This document shows positions 35,562 to 47,210 of a stretch of DNA of 64,000 bases, piece after piece. This DNA is from Cyclina sinensis (lineage: Eukaryota; Mollusca; Bivalvia; Venerida; Veneridae). Made by a program: the position numbers and the translations under genes. The DNA lies in the NCBI GenBank assembly GCA_012932295.1, contig JAAONU010000002.1, forward strand, positions 19,313,770 through 19,377,769. Direction: 5' to 3'. Position 1 is the stretch's first letter. Each line of letters begins with the position of its first letter. A model generated the notes under the pieces. It was not told where the DNA came from. It did no database searches and worked only from the letters and a program-made list of their open reading frames with translations.

Positions 35562-36236
35562 ATATTAATTTGTATCTTTTATGTTTCTGCAGATTTGAAA
35601 TGCTAATTGTATCTAATTAGATGCATATTATTACAAAGAACAAACTTAAGAACAAATCAAATTTATTCATAATACTAATCTATTTATTAGATTATAGTAC
35701 TATATTATGCTTACTTGGTCATTTTGTTTGGTTTGTACGTTTACTTGTTTATTATTTACTATATACATGTATCATTTGCTCTACGAAGGGGAGTGCGATG
35801 TGCCTTCGACCCACACCCACCTATGGTTCCAGGTCTTTAGCAATTGAAAGCACAGACTGTTTGCTACTTGCTGGAAAATTTCCTACATAACTAATCAGTA
35901 GAAAAGTGTTCAATTCAAACCATATTCCTACCTTTTTTGTTACCAGTATATCCAGCAGTCAATGATAAATGTTACCTTCTAAAAACTGCTACAACTTAAC
36001 ATTTATTATGCATTTATATATTATAGTAACATAGCAGAAATCAAACCGGAGCTATCAGTGGCAGTGATTTACCCCTATAACACGTCTTTGACCTAACTCA
36101 AAATTCTAGACTGAAAAATGCAAAAAATCTATCAAAATGTTGGTCAGTGTTATGGAACTTTTACAGTGATATTATATGATGTATAACAAAGATAGGTATA
36201 AAAGTTCAATCTAATATAATAGCTTGAGTAGTTTAT
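35562..36236. other. No recognised feature
   Basis: AT-rich unique sequence. The open frame at 35621-35890 has hydrophobic runs but no recognised similarity. Confidence 0.3.
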
Positions 36237-37674
36237 AAAATCAAAGAAGAGTTGCACATAAAAGAGTATTTTTCTATATTTTATAGATGTAAAAAAAAAA
36301 CAAAGGGCCATAATTCTGCCAACAACATCTGCGTCAGGAAGTTATCTGGTTCAATTATTGAAGACGTAAGAAATTCTCTCAACTGTAAAAAACGGAAATG
36401 GCCGGATGAATTTAGGATAAAGGTTAATCCTTAAATGGCCTCATTTTGTGGTGAATCCATGACAAAAAATAAATGTAAACATAAACTTGTAAAAAAGTTA
36501 TCTATTCCTGCCAGAACCATGTCAAAGGGTCATCAAATCCGTACTCGTGTACCTAAATCTTAGTCCTTGTGTTTTAAGTACACACAGAGAAAAACTAGGA
36601 AAACGTGTATAATAGAGGGCATGAAAAAAATTTTTCTACGATTTCTGGTTTCCTCAAGATATTTCACATCAATTGGTAATAAAAAGGATGTTATCGTGTT
36701 GAGTCTTATTCAAGTCACGAGGTCTATATTTTGCAAAAAAAAATCAAAACTGAACCCTTTGTTGATTTCAAGGAAAAGTACGTGGATATTAATATTTCCA
36801 GGAGAACATTTGAAAGTTGTAAACCCTACTTCATCTGTAAAGCCAGGGCAAAGGACCGCGTGACGTGCCGATATCACCTAGAAATGAAATCATTATTTCG
36901 TACGTGTACTGAATTCTGCAAAAAGCACATGACATCTGACACTTATTGGTTATGTAAAATTAAAGAAGAGTTGCACATAAAAGAGTATTTTTCTATATTT
37001 TATAGATGTAAAAAAAAAACAAAGGGCCATAATTCTGCCAACAACATCTGCGTCAGGAAGTTATCTGGTTCAATTATTGAAGACGTAAGAAATTCTCTCA
37101 ACTGTAAAAAACGGAAATGGCCGGATGAATTTAGGATAAAGGTTAATCCTTAAATGGCCTCATTTTGTGGTGAATCCATGACAAAAAATAAATGTAAACA
37201 TAAACTTGTAAAAAAGTTATCTATTCCTGCCAGAACCATGTCAAAGGGTCATCAAATCCGTACTCGTGTACCTAAATCTTAGTCCTTGTGTTTTAAGTAC
37301 ACACAGAGAAAAACTAGGAAAACGTGTATAATAGAGGGCATGAAAAAAATTTTTCTACGATTTCTGGTTTCCTCAAGATATTTCACATCAATTGGTAATA
37401 AAAAGGATGTTATCGTGTTGAGTCTTATTCAAGTCACGAGGTCTATATTTTGCAAAAAAAAATCAAAACTGAACCCTTTGTTGATTTCAAGGAAAAGTAC
37501 GTGGATATTAATATTTCCAGGAGAACATTTGAAAGTTGTAAACCCTACTTCATCTGTAAAGCCAGGGCAAAGGACCGCGTGACGTGCCGATATCACCTAG
37601 AAATGAAATCATTATTTCGTACGTGTACTGAATTCTGCAAAAAGCACATGACATCTGACACTTATTGGTTATGT
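36237..37674 (+). repeat. 719-bp tandem duplication
   Basis: Units are 36237-36955 and 36956-37674. The offset is exactly 719 bp throughout, with one difference seen (AAATCAAAG against AAATTAAAG). Translations of both copies are otherwise identical. The repeat lies inside the decayed gene, so a segment of its reading frame is doubled. Confidence 0.95.
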
Positions 37675-38926
37675 GAAAATATGTATATGTGCAAAGATAC
37701 CTTGTGTAAACCTGACCAAAATGGCCACATACACAAATCATATCTTGATAGAGAGTGTCCAGAATGTGGCATTTCTGAAGATATGTTTCATGAAAACGAA
37801 TGGTCAATTGAGGAAAATGCGCCAACCGTGAACTCGGAAGCTTTTGAATATAAAGAAATAGAAACTAAAACTTATTCTCACCAAAAAAGCTACAAAACCA
37901 GGTGAAATGTTTTCATTCATGAAGAAGTTACTAACAACATTCTCATCAAATAATGTTAGGGCGAACTGGCAACAAAAACAATTTTTCTAGATTACTAGAT
38001 AATCTGCCAATTAACCATGACTATTCGGAAAATCATCAATGTACCATAATATGCAATGTCTATGAGACCCCTCACGCGGAAGGACCTCAGGATGTGGCAG
38101 GGAGCTTCCTTTAGCGTCGGGCCAATTTAACTATTTTGAGAGGAAGAACAATTAATTCAAAATGTCAGAGATTTTTAAGAGTTTGCTAACAGTACCTTAC
38201 AAGACACAAAATCAAACTAATGTGAAAGAAGAACTTTTAAGTACTGTGAAAACATTGACATGGAATCAGAAAGGAATTACAGACCTGTTAATGGAATACG
38301 ACCGACGCATCAAGTAATTTTCCACCATGATGAAAAATCGATTTTACATACAAGAAGTCTCTTATGAGTGTGACAGTTATATTTTGAGTCGTACGTACAG
38401 GTGTAATAATAACATCATTGTAGGAATGGCACAATTATTTCGAAAACATTAAAAACAGCAGGCCCCAGTGAGGAGGAATGGCTTGGTAATACTGTACATA
38501 TATCTAACATGGTGAACAAAGGAACAATATTCACTTCTTGGACAGATGATGCAGATCATAAATATTACCTGGTGCGTGCCGAGACCGGATCCTACTTGTT
38601 AGAAAATGATGAACCAGTCACTTGGGAAGCTTACTGGAAGTCCGGTGCAAGTGTTATGAAGGGCAAATATTATGACAACACTTCAGCAATGCCGCTAAAA
38701 TACATATTTATTAAAGAAGATTTTGCGCTCGTGCCTATTGTTGAAACTTCTTCAAATGTTGTTAAATATTTCCGAAGCTGACCGTCATAAAATTTTAAAA
38801 ACAATTGAGAAACTTGACTTATAAAGGCATGTTTACTGTTTAGCATATAGGCAGCAGTCAAAACTGTCACAAGGTGCAGAGGATGATTTTGATTTTAACG
38901 AGCCTGTCCTTAAAATAATACTGTAA
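36237..38926 (+). pseudogene. Decayed gene of an uncharacterised transposon-like family
   Basis: Read across frameshifts, the order is as follows. YDFWFPQDISHQL, then INISRRTFESCKPYFI (twice because of the duplication), DRVTCRYHLEMKSLFRTC, KDTLCKPD, ECPECGI (37750-37775) and EWSIEE. After a frameshift near 37895 come KPGEMFSFMKKLLTTF, VRANWQ, DYSENHQC (38020-38040) and PHAEGPQDVAGSFL (38080). At 38509-38781 there is an open stretch, then EDDFDFNEPVLKIIL with its stop at 38924-38926. I recall a large family of uncharacterised invertebrate proteins (molluscs, cnidarians) with this succession: an RP-F-like box, Cys-rich region, DYSENY and an acidic C-terminus. They behave like transposon genes. 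I cannot name the superfamily or the reaction. Multiple stops and frameshifts make it a pseudogene. Confidence 0.6.
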
Positions 38927-39037
38927 ATGTACCTGTTGTTATTTGTACTCGTTAATATGCATACATGTTGTGCATTTTGGAAAAATATGGAAAATTAAAA
39001 ATGGAGTTAGAAAATTTGTTTCCTTGTCGTTTATATA
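38927..39037. other. Short spacer
   Basis: No recognised sequence between the decayed gene and the D element. Confidence 0.3.
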
Positions 39038-40390
39038 AACAAGAGCCATCGCAAGCGGGGGCCATGCTCGACTTTTTCTTATTTCCAATGGCAATCACAT
39101 CAGAGGAAGCACATTGTGGTGAAGGGATTTCAAATGAACATCATTTGGAAATATAATTCATCTTCACCATTCAAATTCATCCATACAAAACAAAGTTTGA
39201 ACAACATTCAGAAATTTGACCTTAAATGTCAAGGTCAAGTTCAGTTTAACCTTCTTTGGAGGTATTGTCTGAAAGGTAGTTATGTCCAAGCATGAATACA
39301 CTACATCCATTAATAACAAAGATGAAGCGAATTTAAGCAATGTCAAGGTCATTTAAGGTCAAGGTAATACTTGAATTGTTCAACATGTTTGCTTTATTCT
39401 CAGTGTAGTTTGTTACAGATCAAATCCGTCTATAAATAACAAAAAAAGTTTTGTCAAAGTCTGAATCAAATCCAACCATAACTTGCAAAATTATGATCAA
39501 TTTTAACAAAATTCAATAATTTGACCTTGCCTGTTAAGGTCATTTAAAGGTGAAGGTCATACTTTCAAGGAATCAAAGTATTTGATTTGACATAAGTATT
39601 TTTTTGTCTGAGTATGAATCATATCAATAAATAAATAAAAAAAGATATGACAATTTGAGCAAAATTCAATAACTTTACCTTGACGGCCACGGTCTTTTTA
39701 AGGTTAAGGTCACACTTGAATAATTTAACATGTCTGCATTGCCATTAGTGTTGATTTGTCCAAGTATAATTTAAATCTAACCACAAATAATAAATTTATG
39801 GCCACTTTTAGCAAAATTCAATTAAATTACCTTGACTGTGAAGTCAAGGTCATTTAAAGGTCAAGCTCATACTTGAAAGAATTAAAATGTCAGATTTCTC
39901 ATAAGTGCCGTTTTGTCAAAGTATGAATCAAGTCAATAAATAAATGAGAAAGTTATGACAATTTAAACAAAATTCAATCATCTGACCTTGACGGTCAAGG
40001 TCATTATTAGGTTATGGTCATACCTGAGTTATTCAACATGTCAGTTTTGTCAGAAGTGTTGTTTTTTTCCAAGTATGAGTCATATCCAACCGTTAATAAC
40101 AAAGTTATGGCCAATTTTAGCAAAATTCAATAATATGACTTTGACTGTTATTCATTTGAAGGTCAAGGTCATATCTGAAAGAATCAAAATGGCGGATTTG
40201 TCATAAGTGTTGTTTTGTCCAAGTATGAATCAAATCCAACTAAAAATAACCAAGTTGTATATGGTCAATTTAAGCTAAATTCAATAATTTCACCTTGCAG
40301 GTGAAGGTCATTTCTGAGTCAATGTCAAGTTCAATCTTGTTCACTTGAAGATCTTGTCTAAAGGATTGCTGTGGCCAATATGTACTCTAT
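39038..40390 (+). mobile_element. D element, tail missing
   Basis: Head CAAGAGCCATCGCAAGC, GGGGGCCATGCTCGAC, then AATCACATCAGAGGAAGCAC. The tandem core has TCAAGGTCA motifs throughout, a palindrome at 39983-40003 and CATAAGTGTTGTTTTGTCC blocks. It breaks off near 40390 without GTCGAGCT. Confidence 0.78.
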
Positions 40391-40454
40391 GTACTCGGCG
40401 TTTTTCTGGCGTTATGCTTTTTACCTTCAACTTATGACTTACAGCACATTTGTT

Positions 40455-41325
40455 CCTGCTTAACAAAAGCCACCGCAAGCGTGGGTCATGCTCTATTTTT
40501 TTCTTATTTCAAAAGGCAAACATATCAGAGGAAGCATATCGCTTTAAAGGGTTTTCAAAGGCAACATCGTTTAGGATTATCATTATCAAATCCATCCATA
40601 TATATCAAAGTAATAGCCAATTTAAGCAATATTCAATAATTTGACCTTGAACATAAAGACAAGATAAAGCTCAAGGTCATGTTCAGTTCAATATCTTGAA
40701 GGTATTGAAGGTGGCCATTTTAAGCAATATTCAATTATTTGACACTGAAGGTCAAGGTCAAATAAAGGTCAAGTTCAGTGTAACAATCTTGAAGGTATTG
40801 TCCAAAGGAAAGATATGTCCTAGTATCAAGACAATACATCCTTTCATAGCAAAGATATAACCAATTTTAGCCCTTTTAAGGTTATTTTAAAGGTGAAGGT
40901 CATACTTGAATTTTTCAATATGTTGGTTTGTTCTCAGTGTTGTTCTGTGACAGTATATTTCACATCTGTCCATATACAACAAAGTTATCGAAATTTAAGC
41001 AAAACTTTATACCTTGGCCTTGACAGTCAAGTTCATTTAAAGATGAAGTCGGTTTTGTAATAAGTGTTGTTTTGTCAAAGTATGAATCAAATCCAATTAT
41101 AAACAACAAAGTTGTGGCCAATTTTAGCAAAATTCAATAATTTGACCCTGAAGATGAAGGTCATTTATGAGTCAATGTCATGTTCAGTCTGGTCAACTTG
41201 AAGGTCTTGTCCAAAGGCATGTTGTGTCTAAGTATGAAGACAATCCAATATTTAAGAACAGAGTTGTGGCCACTTTCAGCATAATTCAATCATTTGACCT
41301 TGAATAATATAATGATTTGGCATAA
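40455..41325 (+). mobile_element. Second D element, truncated
   Basis: Head AACAAAAGCCACCGCAAGC, GTGGGTCATGCTC, AGGCAAACATATCAGAGGAA, then a D core with GGTCAAGGTCA and AGTATGAATCAAATCC. It fades out around 41325 with no tail. Confidence 0.75.
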
Positions 41326-43465
41326 AACGCAAAGCAGAAAATTTTAATATATATCTTGACATAATACAATGAACCAACCATTTTTGCAACGTATGCATGT
41401 CATAAATGTACTAAAATAGTCTAATAACAATGAGAGAAAGCGTTAGATATCATTTAAATGCACACTAGTTGTGTAATCAAGTACATTGACAAGTTCTATA
41501 AATGAAACAGAAAATCAGTTATCACTTGGAATTTGGGGTAAGAAAAAATAAATCTACTTTGAAAATTATCATGAAGGTTAACACACTAAAAAATTGCCAT
41601 TTATATGAACCATTTTAACTTATACGCAATAATTTGTCACTTAGTATAAAGCATTTGACCGAATGCAGTAATACCAAATTGAATGCAACAATACATTTTT
41701 TGCATAAATAATCTTCAATATTATATTAATCAACATTTGTGTTTAATCTTTAGCATGTTTTGCATCTTATCTTGTTTAATATGTTTACATCTTAGTTTGA
41801 AAGGCGACTACAGAATTTTCAAGACTGACGGAATGATATTTTTGTAAAGACTGACATTGTCATTTCGCAATTCAGAATTTCGTAATATTTCCATGCTTGT
41901 ACCTTAAGGAGGGCACACTTTAGGATTTCTGTCAATTAGAATTTTAAAGAGAAAACTTCGTAATGTTTGCGAGAATAGTTAGTAGTTTTTGTGACACTTC
42001 ATTTAAACCCTATGTATAGGTTGCATTGCTGAGCATTTCATTCTTTACAAATTGAATTTAAAATTTTAATAGAGGGAATTTGTAATGTTTGCACATTTGC
42101 ATTTCCTAGCATATGCGTTTGAATATGTACTATGAAAATTTACCAATTGAAACATTCCTTGTGATGAATAATTGTGGCAGTGACCCCTACCCACTCTATA
42201 ACGCATTTCATAAAAATATCTGCCAAGTCATTTTATCCTTTTTTCCTTCGTCTGTAGATACATACGTGCTTTCAGACAGGCAGCCAGTTAGGCAGCAATT
42301 CAATGATACCATTTAAAAGCATTTGTAAATGATTCACCTTCAAAAGTAAGTAACATTGAGGTAATTTAAGTAAATAAATAAGCAATAAGTAAACTTTGGT
42401 AAATATATTGAATTTCAAGACTTCATCCAACCAAATAAATCATTTCCATAAAATACGGACATTGTTTGAAAACAAACCTTTTCCATAATTTTCTAGCAAA
42501 TTCGCTCAGATATTTTTACCTCATATTTGATCTTTTCTCAAAATCTGTTTTTGTTATTCAGATGTAGACATATCATTGCGAAGGTTTTTTATAATGTATT
42601 TTATAGAAATTTTATAAAAGTCATCTTTGTAGTGTTTCACCATGTTACATTCTGTTGATTTCGATGCCTTCTTGGAGAACAGTTCAAACATGTACTGATT
42701 TATAAGACATACTGCATTTTCATTCCGTCTTTCTATTGAATATACAATGCACTTTAAATTTTCACAAATAAAAATAAGTGTTTGTGACAATAAACATTTA
42801 CTTCTAAATATCATTCGTATAACAATCCAGCTTGAGTGGGTCACATTAGTAAGACCTCATTTACATTTCGTGCTCGTCTCATTATTTCAACAGGGTCTGT
42901 CAGTATGTCTGAAAATGTACCTTAGAATACAATTGTTATCTGAGAGATTTTTATTACCTCTGTCAATCGAATTAATGACCGAACTGACACCATTGCTTCA
43001 GTGAAAAGTTATCATTCATTTTAATGTCAACTGAGTCACATAAATAGCCTAGGAGAGTTGTGTTACCGTTCTGTCAAGGTAAAGAGTCGCACATTTTATT
43101 GCACAGTCGTAAAAGGTAATACACTCATTAATAAACCACACACTAATTTATTTATTAGTCTATTTTTACTTGCTTGGGTTGTCAGATCAAACAAATAATG
43201 CCAGCACAATTTCAGTCTCTATTATTTTCTTAGTTACCAAATGCGCAAATAGTCCATCTGTATGAATTGACAGGCACATTAATTTAAACACCCTTCTCAG
43301 AGAACAAAAAATAATTCCCGGTTGGTCAAAGATTCCTAATATTGTGCAAATTTTTTACACTTCAGCAACTTATAGGTAATATATTGAAACAGTTTTGATT
43401 ATATACATGTCAATTTCGAACTCTTGAATGAAAAGGCATTCGTTTATATAATTACGCATTAATTT
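41326..43465. other. No recognised feature (2.1 kb)
   Basis: AT-rich and mostly non-repetitive. Open frames at 42113-42316, 42554-42844 (minus) and 42747-43004 have no recognisable domain and no supporting splice context. Confidence 0.35.
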
Positions 43466-43672
43466 GTCACTGAGAGCTGTGAGAGAACACCTGTGTATTT
43501 ATAATTTTTGCAGTCACGATTGTTTCAACCAATGAAAATTTGTTGTAAGATTTTTCAGTCGAGGGGACATTGGTACACTTTCATTGGTCGTTTTAAGTTC
43601 ATTGTAAAGGTCAATATCATAAATCTACTGCTGATAAAGCAGCGGAGTGCATTCACATAGCTGCTAAGGCAT
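43466..43672. repeat. Dispersed repeat with inverted CCAAT motifs, copy 2
   Basis: Same block order as 21.77-22.0 kb: ATTTATAATTTTTGCAGTCA, ACCAATGAAAATT, AAGATTTTTCAGTCG, TTCATTGGTCG, CATTGTAAAGGTCAAT, AAAGCAGCGGAGTGCATTCA. I judge the two clearly homologous but diverged. Confidence 0.7.
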
Positions 43673-43723
43673 ATATTTGCATGTACTTGGGTATTTCATG
43701 CCGCCGATTCACAATAACTAATC

Positions 43724-43860
43724 GATTCTGTGGCTCAGTGGTTAGTGTTGGCGTTCGATGCGATAAAATCGGGGTTTGAATCCCACTCTAGCTACATGTA
43801 GAACACATGTTGATATAAAATGCAGTCGATGATCAGTACTGAGACAACTAACTGTATTGG
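43724..43860 (+). repeat. tRNA-like SINE head
   Basis: TGTGGCTCAGTGGTTAGTG (A-box-like D arm) and GGGGTTTGAATCCC (T arm with a GGG/CCC stem and B box) are spaced as in a tRNA. About 70 bp of tail follow. No convincing acceptor stem pairs, so this is a tRNA-derived repeat or pseudogene rather than a working tRNA. Confidence 0.55.
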
Positions 43861-44022
43861 CAATTTGATAATTTTTGAAAGATGATGACAAATTCTTTTC
43901 TAAGTTTCCTTTATGCCATTATTTGCTAAAGTTCATGTTTTTGGAAAGTTTGTTTAGAATAGTTATATTTATTTTGAAAGAATAGTAATATTTATTTTGC
44001 GATAGTACAAATAAAAGCCACA
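43861..44022. other. No recognised feature
   Basis: Short AT-rich spacer up to the target-site duplication at 44023-44030. Confidence 0.3.
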
Positions 44023-44030
44023 TTATTGAA

Positions 44031-45160
44031 GAATTACGGAGGTTTCGTCACACTACCGGTTCGTAACACTTATTCATATAGTAATAAAAAAGAGGTTTCG
44101 TCACACTGATATTATAGAATAATTCACACCTATTGCATATTGAATGCAATGGTGATTTAGCGAAATTCGTTGGGATTCTCACCAAGTACAGCGTGTTGTC
44201 AGATCTGGGTCCACTATGTTTTATGTTCTATGTTTTATGTGTTTCTTTTTATGTTTTATTGCAATGTGCTATGATAAAAAAATCTCACAGAAGTGTTGTC
44301 TGATCTGGGTCTGCTTTGTTTAATGTACTATGTTTTAAATTTTCTTTTTGGGTCTACTACTGTAAATGTAACGTTTGATGTACTATGTTTTATATTTCTT
44401 CTGTCGCTGTCACGTTCGTTTTTTTTTGTCTTATAACAATGTGCTATGCTATGGTTTTATGTGCTATATATGTTGAAGGTGTGAAATAAAAAAATAACAA
44501 AACTCCCTTTTTACGTTTTCATTTATTGCAGAATGTAGGGGAGATTGGACACTACATGAATAAACTTCATGTCTGGAAAGATATTAGCTGCAGACCTTTA
44601 AGACAGAAATGGTCTGGAAGTCTCCGTAGGGCTATAGCCCATAATGTTGAATGTAAGTGACACATAGTCAGATGGTAGTGAATATTTTTGCCAAATATCA
44701 TCAAAATCCATCAAGGAATGACAAAGTTATTGAGCGGACACGAAATCCGGACGGACAGACAGACGGACGGTTCGACTAATATATGCCCACCTTCCACCTA
44801 AAAATAATAAGATTTGTATTTAAGTAGAGTAAATGTATTCTTCATTTTTCAATGCAAACACATAACAAACATTATAATTATACTTCATTCATTTTAATTC
44901 ATTTAATCTATTTTCAATGCAAGCACATTACAAACATTATAATTATACTAATATCTTATTCTTTACAACAATCATTGTTGCAAACTTACAAATTAAAAAA
45001 AATCGATTATTTAATTACACCCCCAAATAATTGGTTGTTTGCCAACACCTAATCACTATTATATATACACTTTATAAATTAAGTATGACGAAACCTCAAC
45101 CTGTTTTGTGCAGAAAAATAAGTGTGACGAACCAGTATTTTGACGAAACCTCCGACACCC
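44031..45160. mobile_element. TIR DNA transposon, 1.13 kb, non-autonomous
   Basis: Left end CGGAGGTTTCGTCACACTAC, GGTTCGTAACACTTATT, then GAGGTTTCGTCACACT. The reverse complement of the right end has CGGAGGTTTCGTCAAAATAC, GGTTCGTCACACTTATT, GAGGTTTCGTCATACT, so the inverted repeats span about 75 bp and each holds GAGGTTTCGTCA twice. TTATTGAA occurs at 44023-44030 and 45161-45168, six bases outside CGGAGG on each side, which fits an 8-bp target duplication. The interior is non-coding: ACTATGTTTTATGT repeats at 44210-44400, a satellite tail with GACGGAC at 44740, and a direct repeat at 44850/44916. Confidence 0.8.
44620..44812 (+). repeat. Satellite-type tail fragment inside the TIR element
   Basis: Contains TGCCAAATATCATCAAAATC, ACAAAGTTATTGAGCGGAC, GGACGGACAGACAGACGGAC and ATATGCCCACCTTCC. 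This is the same tail style as the satellites at 3.8 and 57.9 kb. Confidence 0.6.
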
Positions 45161-45292
45161 TTATTGAAACTGGTGCAATGTAGTTTCACAATTTTTGATG
45201 ACTATTTAAAATGTAATTTTGCTGTTTAATTGGTTTACTTATTTTTATTACCTTCTTTGTTTCCTATGTACTAAATATGATAACATTTTCCA

Positions 45293-45420
45293 GAAGTGTG
45301 ATGCCACAATAGAAATTACAGTTCTGGCGGTGAAAGCTGTAGGTGTTGAACAGTATATGCAGACAGGGGAGATGTTAAATGTGTCACTATATAAGCTACA
45401 AAGACCTATGGGTGTAGAAA
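45293..45420 (+). other. Candidate protein-coding exon, cut by a T1 insertion
   Basis: A possible branch site (TACTAAAT, 45269) and pyrimidine-rich stretch precede TTTTCCAG at 45285-45292. An open stretch follows that reads KCDATIEITVLAVKAVG, then VEQYMQTGEMLNVSLYKLQ. It has balanced composition, unlike the low-complexity translations around it. At about 45421 it runs directly into a T1 head (GAGAGGGCCATGATCGCCC), so the exon end is lost or interrupted. I do not recognise the protein, and no second exon was found. Confidence 0.28.
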
Positions 45421-46651
45421 ACGAGAGGGCCATGATCGCCCTAGATCACTCACCTGAGTATGAATACTTTTAACAAAATTGTTATTGGCTTGATTAATTG
45501 ACCCCAGATGACCCATATTCGAAACTGACCTAGAAATTACCGAAACAACTTTTCTTACAAAATTCCAGATTATTTGGACTGAAAATGTTACCTCTGGGGT
45601 GTTAACATGGTTTTTTCATACTTGGGATCTGTGACCTAGTTTTTGAACCCAGATGACCCATATTCGAAGCTGAGCTAAAAATTATCAAAACAACTTTTCT
45701 TACAAAAGTTGCTTCGAGAGTGTTAACAAGGTTTTTCCATATTTGAGCTGTGACCTAGTTTTTGACCCCAGATGACCCATATTCAAACCAGTGCTAGAAA
45801 TCATCGAATCAACCTCTCTGATAAATCTTTAAGGATATTTGGACGAAAATGTAACCTTTGGAGTGTTAACAAGGTTGCTCCACATTTGGGCTCTGTGACC
45901 TAGTTTTTGACCCGGATGACCCATATTCAAATCTGAGCTAGATATCATAGGAATAACCTTTCTGACAAATTTCAAGGATTTTTTGACTGAAACTGTACTC
46001 TCTACAGTGTTAACAAGGTTTTCCCATATTTGGGCCGTGTGACCAAGTTTTTGACCCCAGATGATCTATATTAGAACCTGTGCTAGACATCATTGAAACA
46101 ACCTTTCTGACAAATTTCTAGGACATTTGGACTGAAAAAGGAGCCTCTAGAGCGTTAACAAGGTTTTTCTATTTTTGGGCTCTGTGACCTAGTTTTTGAT
46201 CCAAGATAACCCATATTCAATCCTGAGCTAGAAGTCATTGAAACAATCTTTCTGACAAACTTCCAGGTTATTTGGACTGATAATATTACCTCTAGAGTGT
46301 TAACAAGGTTTTTCCATATTTGGGGTTTGTGACCTAGTTTTTGACCTCAGATGACCCATATTCGAATCTGAGCTAGAAATCATGAAAGCAGCCTTTCTGA
46401 CAAATTTTCAGAATATTTAGACTGAAAAGTAGCCTCTACAGTGTTAACAAGTTTTTTTCTATTTTTGGGCCCTGTGACCTAGTTTTTGACTCCAGATGAC
46501 CCATATTCGAATTTGTCGGTGTAATCACTAGGACAAACATCCTGACTAAGTTTCATGACAATTGAGGCAAAAATGTGACCACTAGAGTGTTAACAAACTA
46601 AGTGTGGATGAATGACAGACGACGGACATTGATCAATCCTAATAGCTCACC
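45421..46651 (+). mobile_element. T1/beta element, tail truncated
   Basis: Head GAGAGGGCCATGATCGCCC, CACTCACCTGAGTATG. About eight beta units of about 145 bp follow. The tail is AATGACAGACGACGGACATT, TAATAGCTCACC, where it stops without the second hairpin arm. Confidence 0.8.
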
Positions 46652-47210
46652 AGTCAAGTTAGATAACACTAGAAATGTATCCATAGGACACAGATGCCCC
46701 CACTCAACCTAGCTACTCATATAGCTAGCAATATGGCCACGAGATAGTCATACACGCTGAATCATTAATAAGACTGGTTTAACAAAATGACATCTATAAG
46801 AAACCTGTTGTGGTGTGAAGACTCAAAATACTGTCTCCAACACTGTGATCAATGGATGAATATTATCCTTCACAATTCAGTATGCATAGTTGGACATTCT
46901 TGGAGTTTGCAGATGGTAAACAGGTGTTTTCATGTCTAATTTGTTCTAAGTTCCTAAGTTGTATGTTCTGTCAGTCAGGCTATTTATAAAATGTCCATTG
47001 TCATCTAAATAGCAAACAATTTTAAGCAATTGTTGGAACAAAATTTCACCATTTCCATACTTAAATGTTGAATTCTGCTTAAGCTGGTGCTAACGGGCAT
47101 GGACGGTAACTTGCATTTTCCATTACTGTCCATGAACATGCTCAATCAAACTGAGTCTGCAATTTGACCTTTGGAACAGCGTTAAACTCACTAAGAAGAA
47201 GGAAATTTTT
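46652..47210. other. No recognised feature; 3' flank of endonuclease relic
   Basis: No repeat or coding similarity recognised. In minus orientation this follows the stop codon of the endonuclease relic and could be its 3' untranslated region. No clear terminal hairpin with CTRR was spotted. Confidence 0.3.

Noticed and set aside
36731..37153. A 140-codon open frame with Cys residues
   Set aside because: It crosses the junction of the 719-bp duplication and exists only because of it.
43724..43790. Functional tRNA gene
   Set aside because: A and B boxes are present, but I could not pair an acceptor stem or a full anticodon stem.
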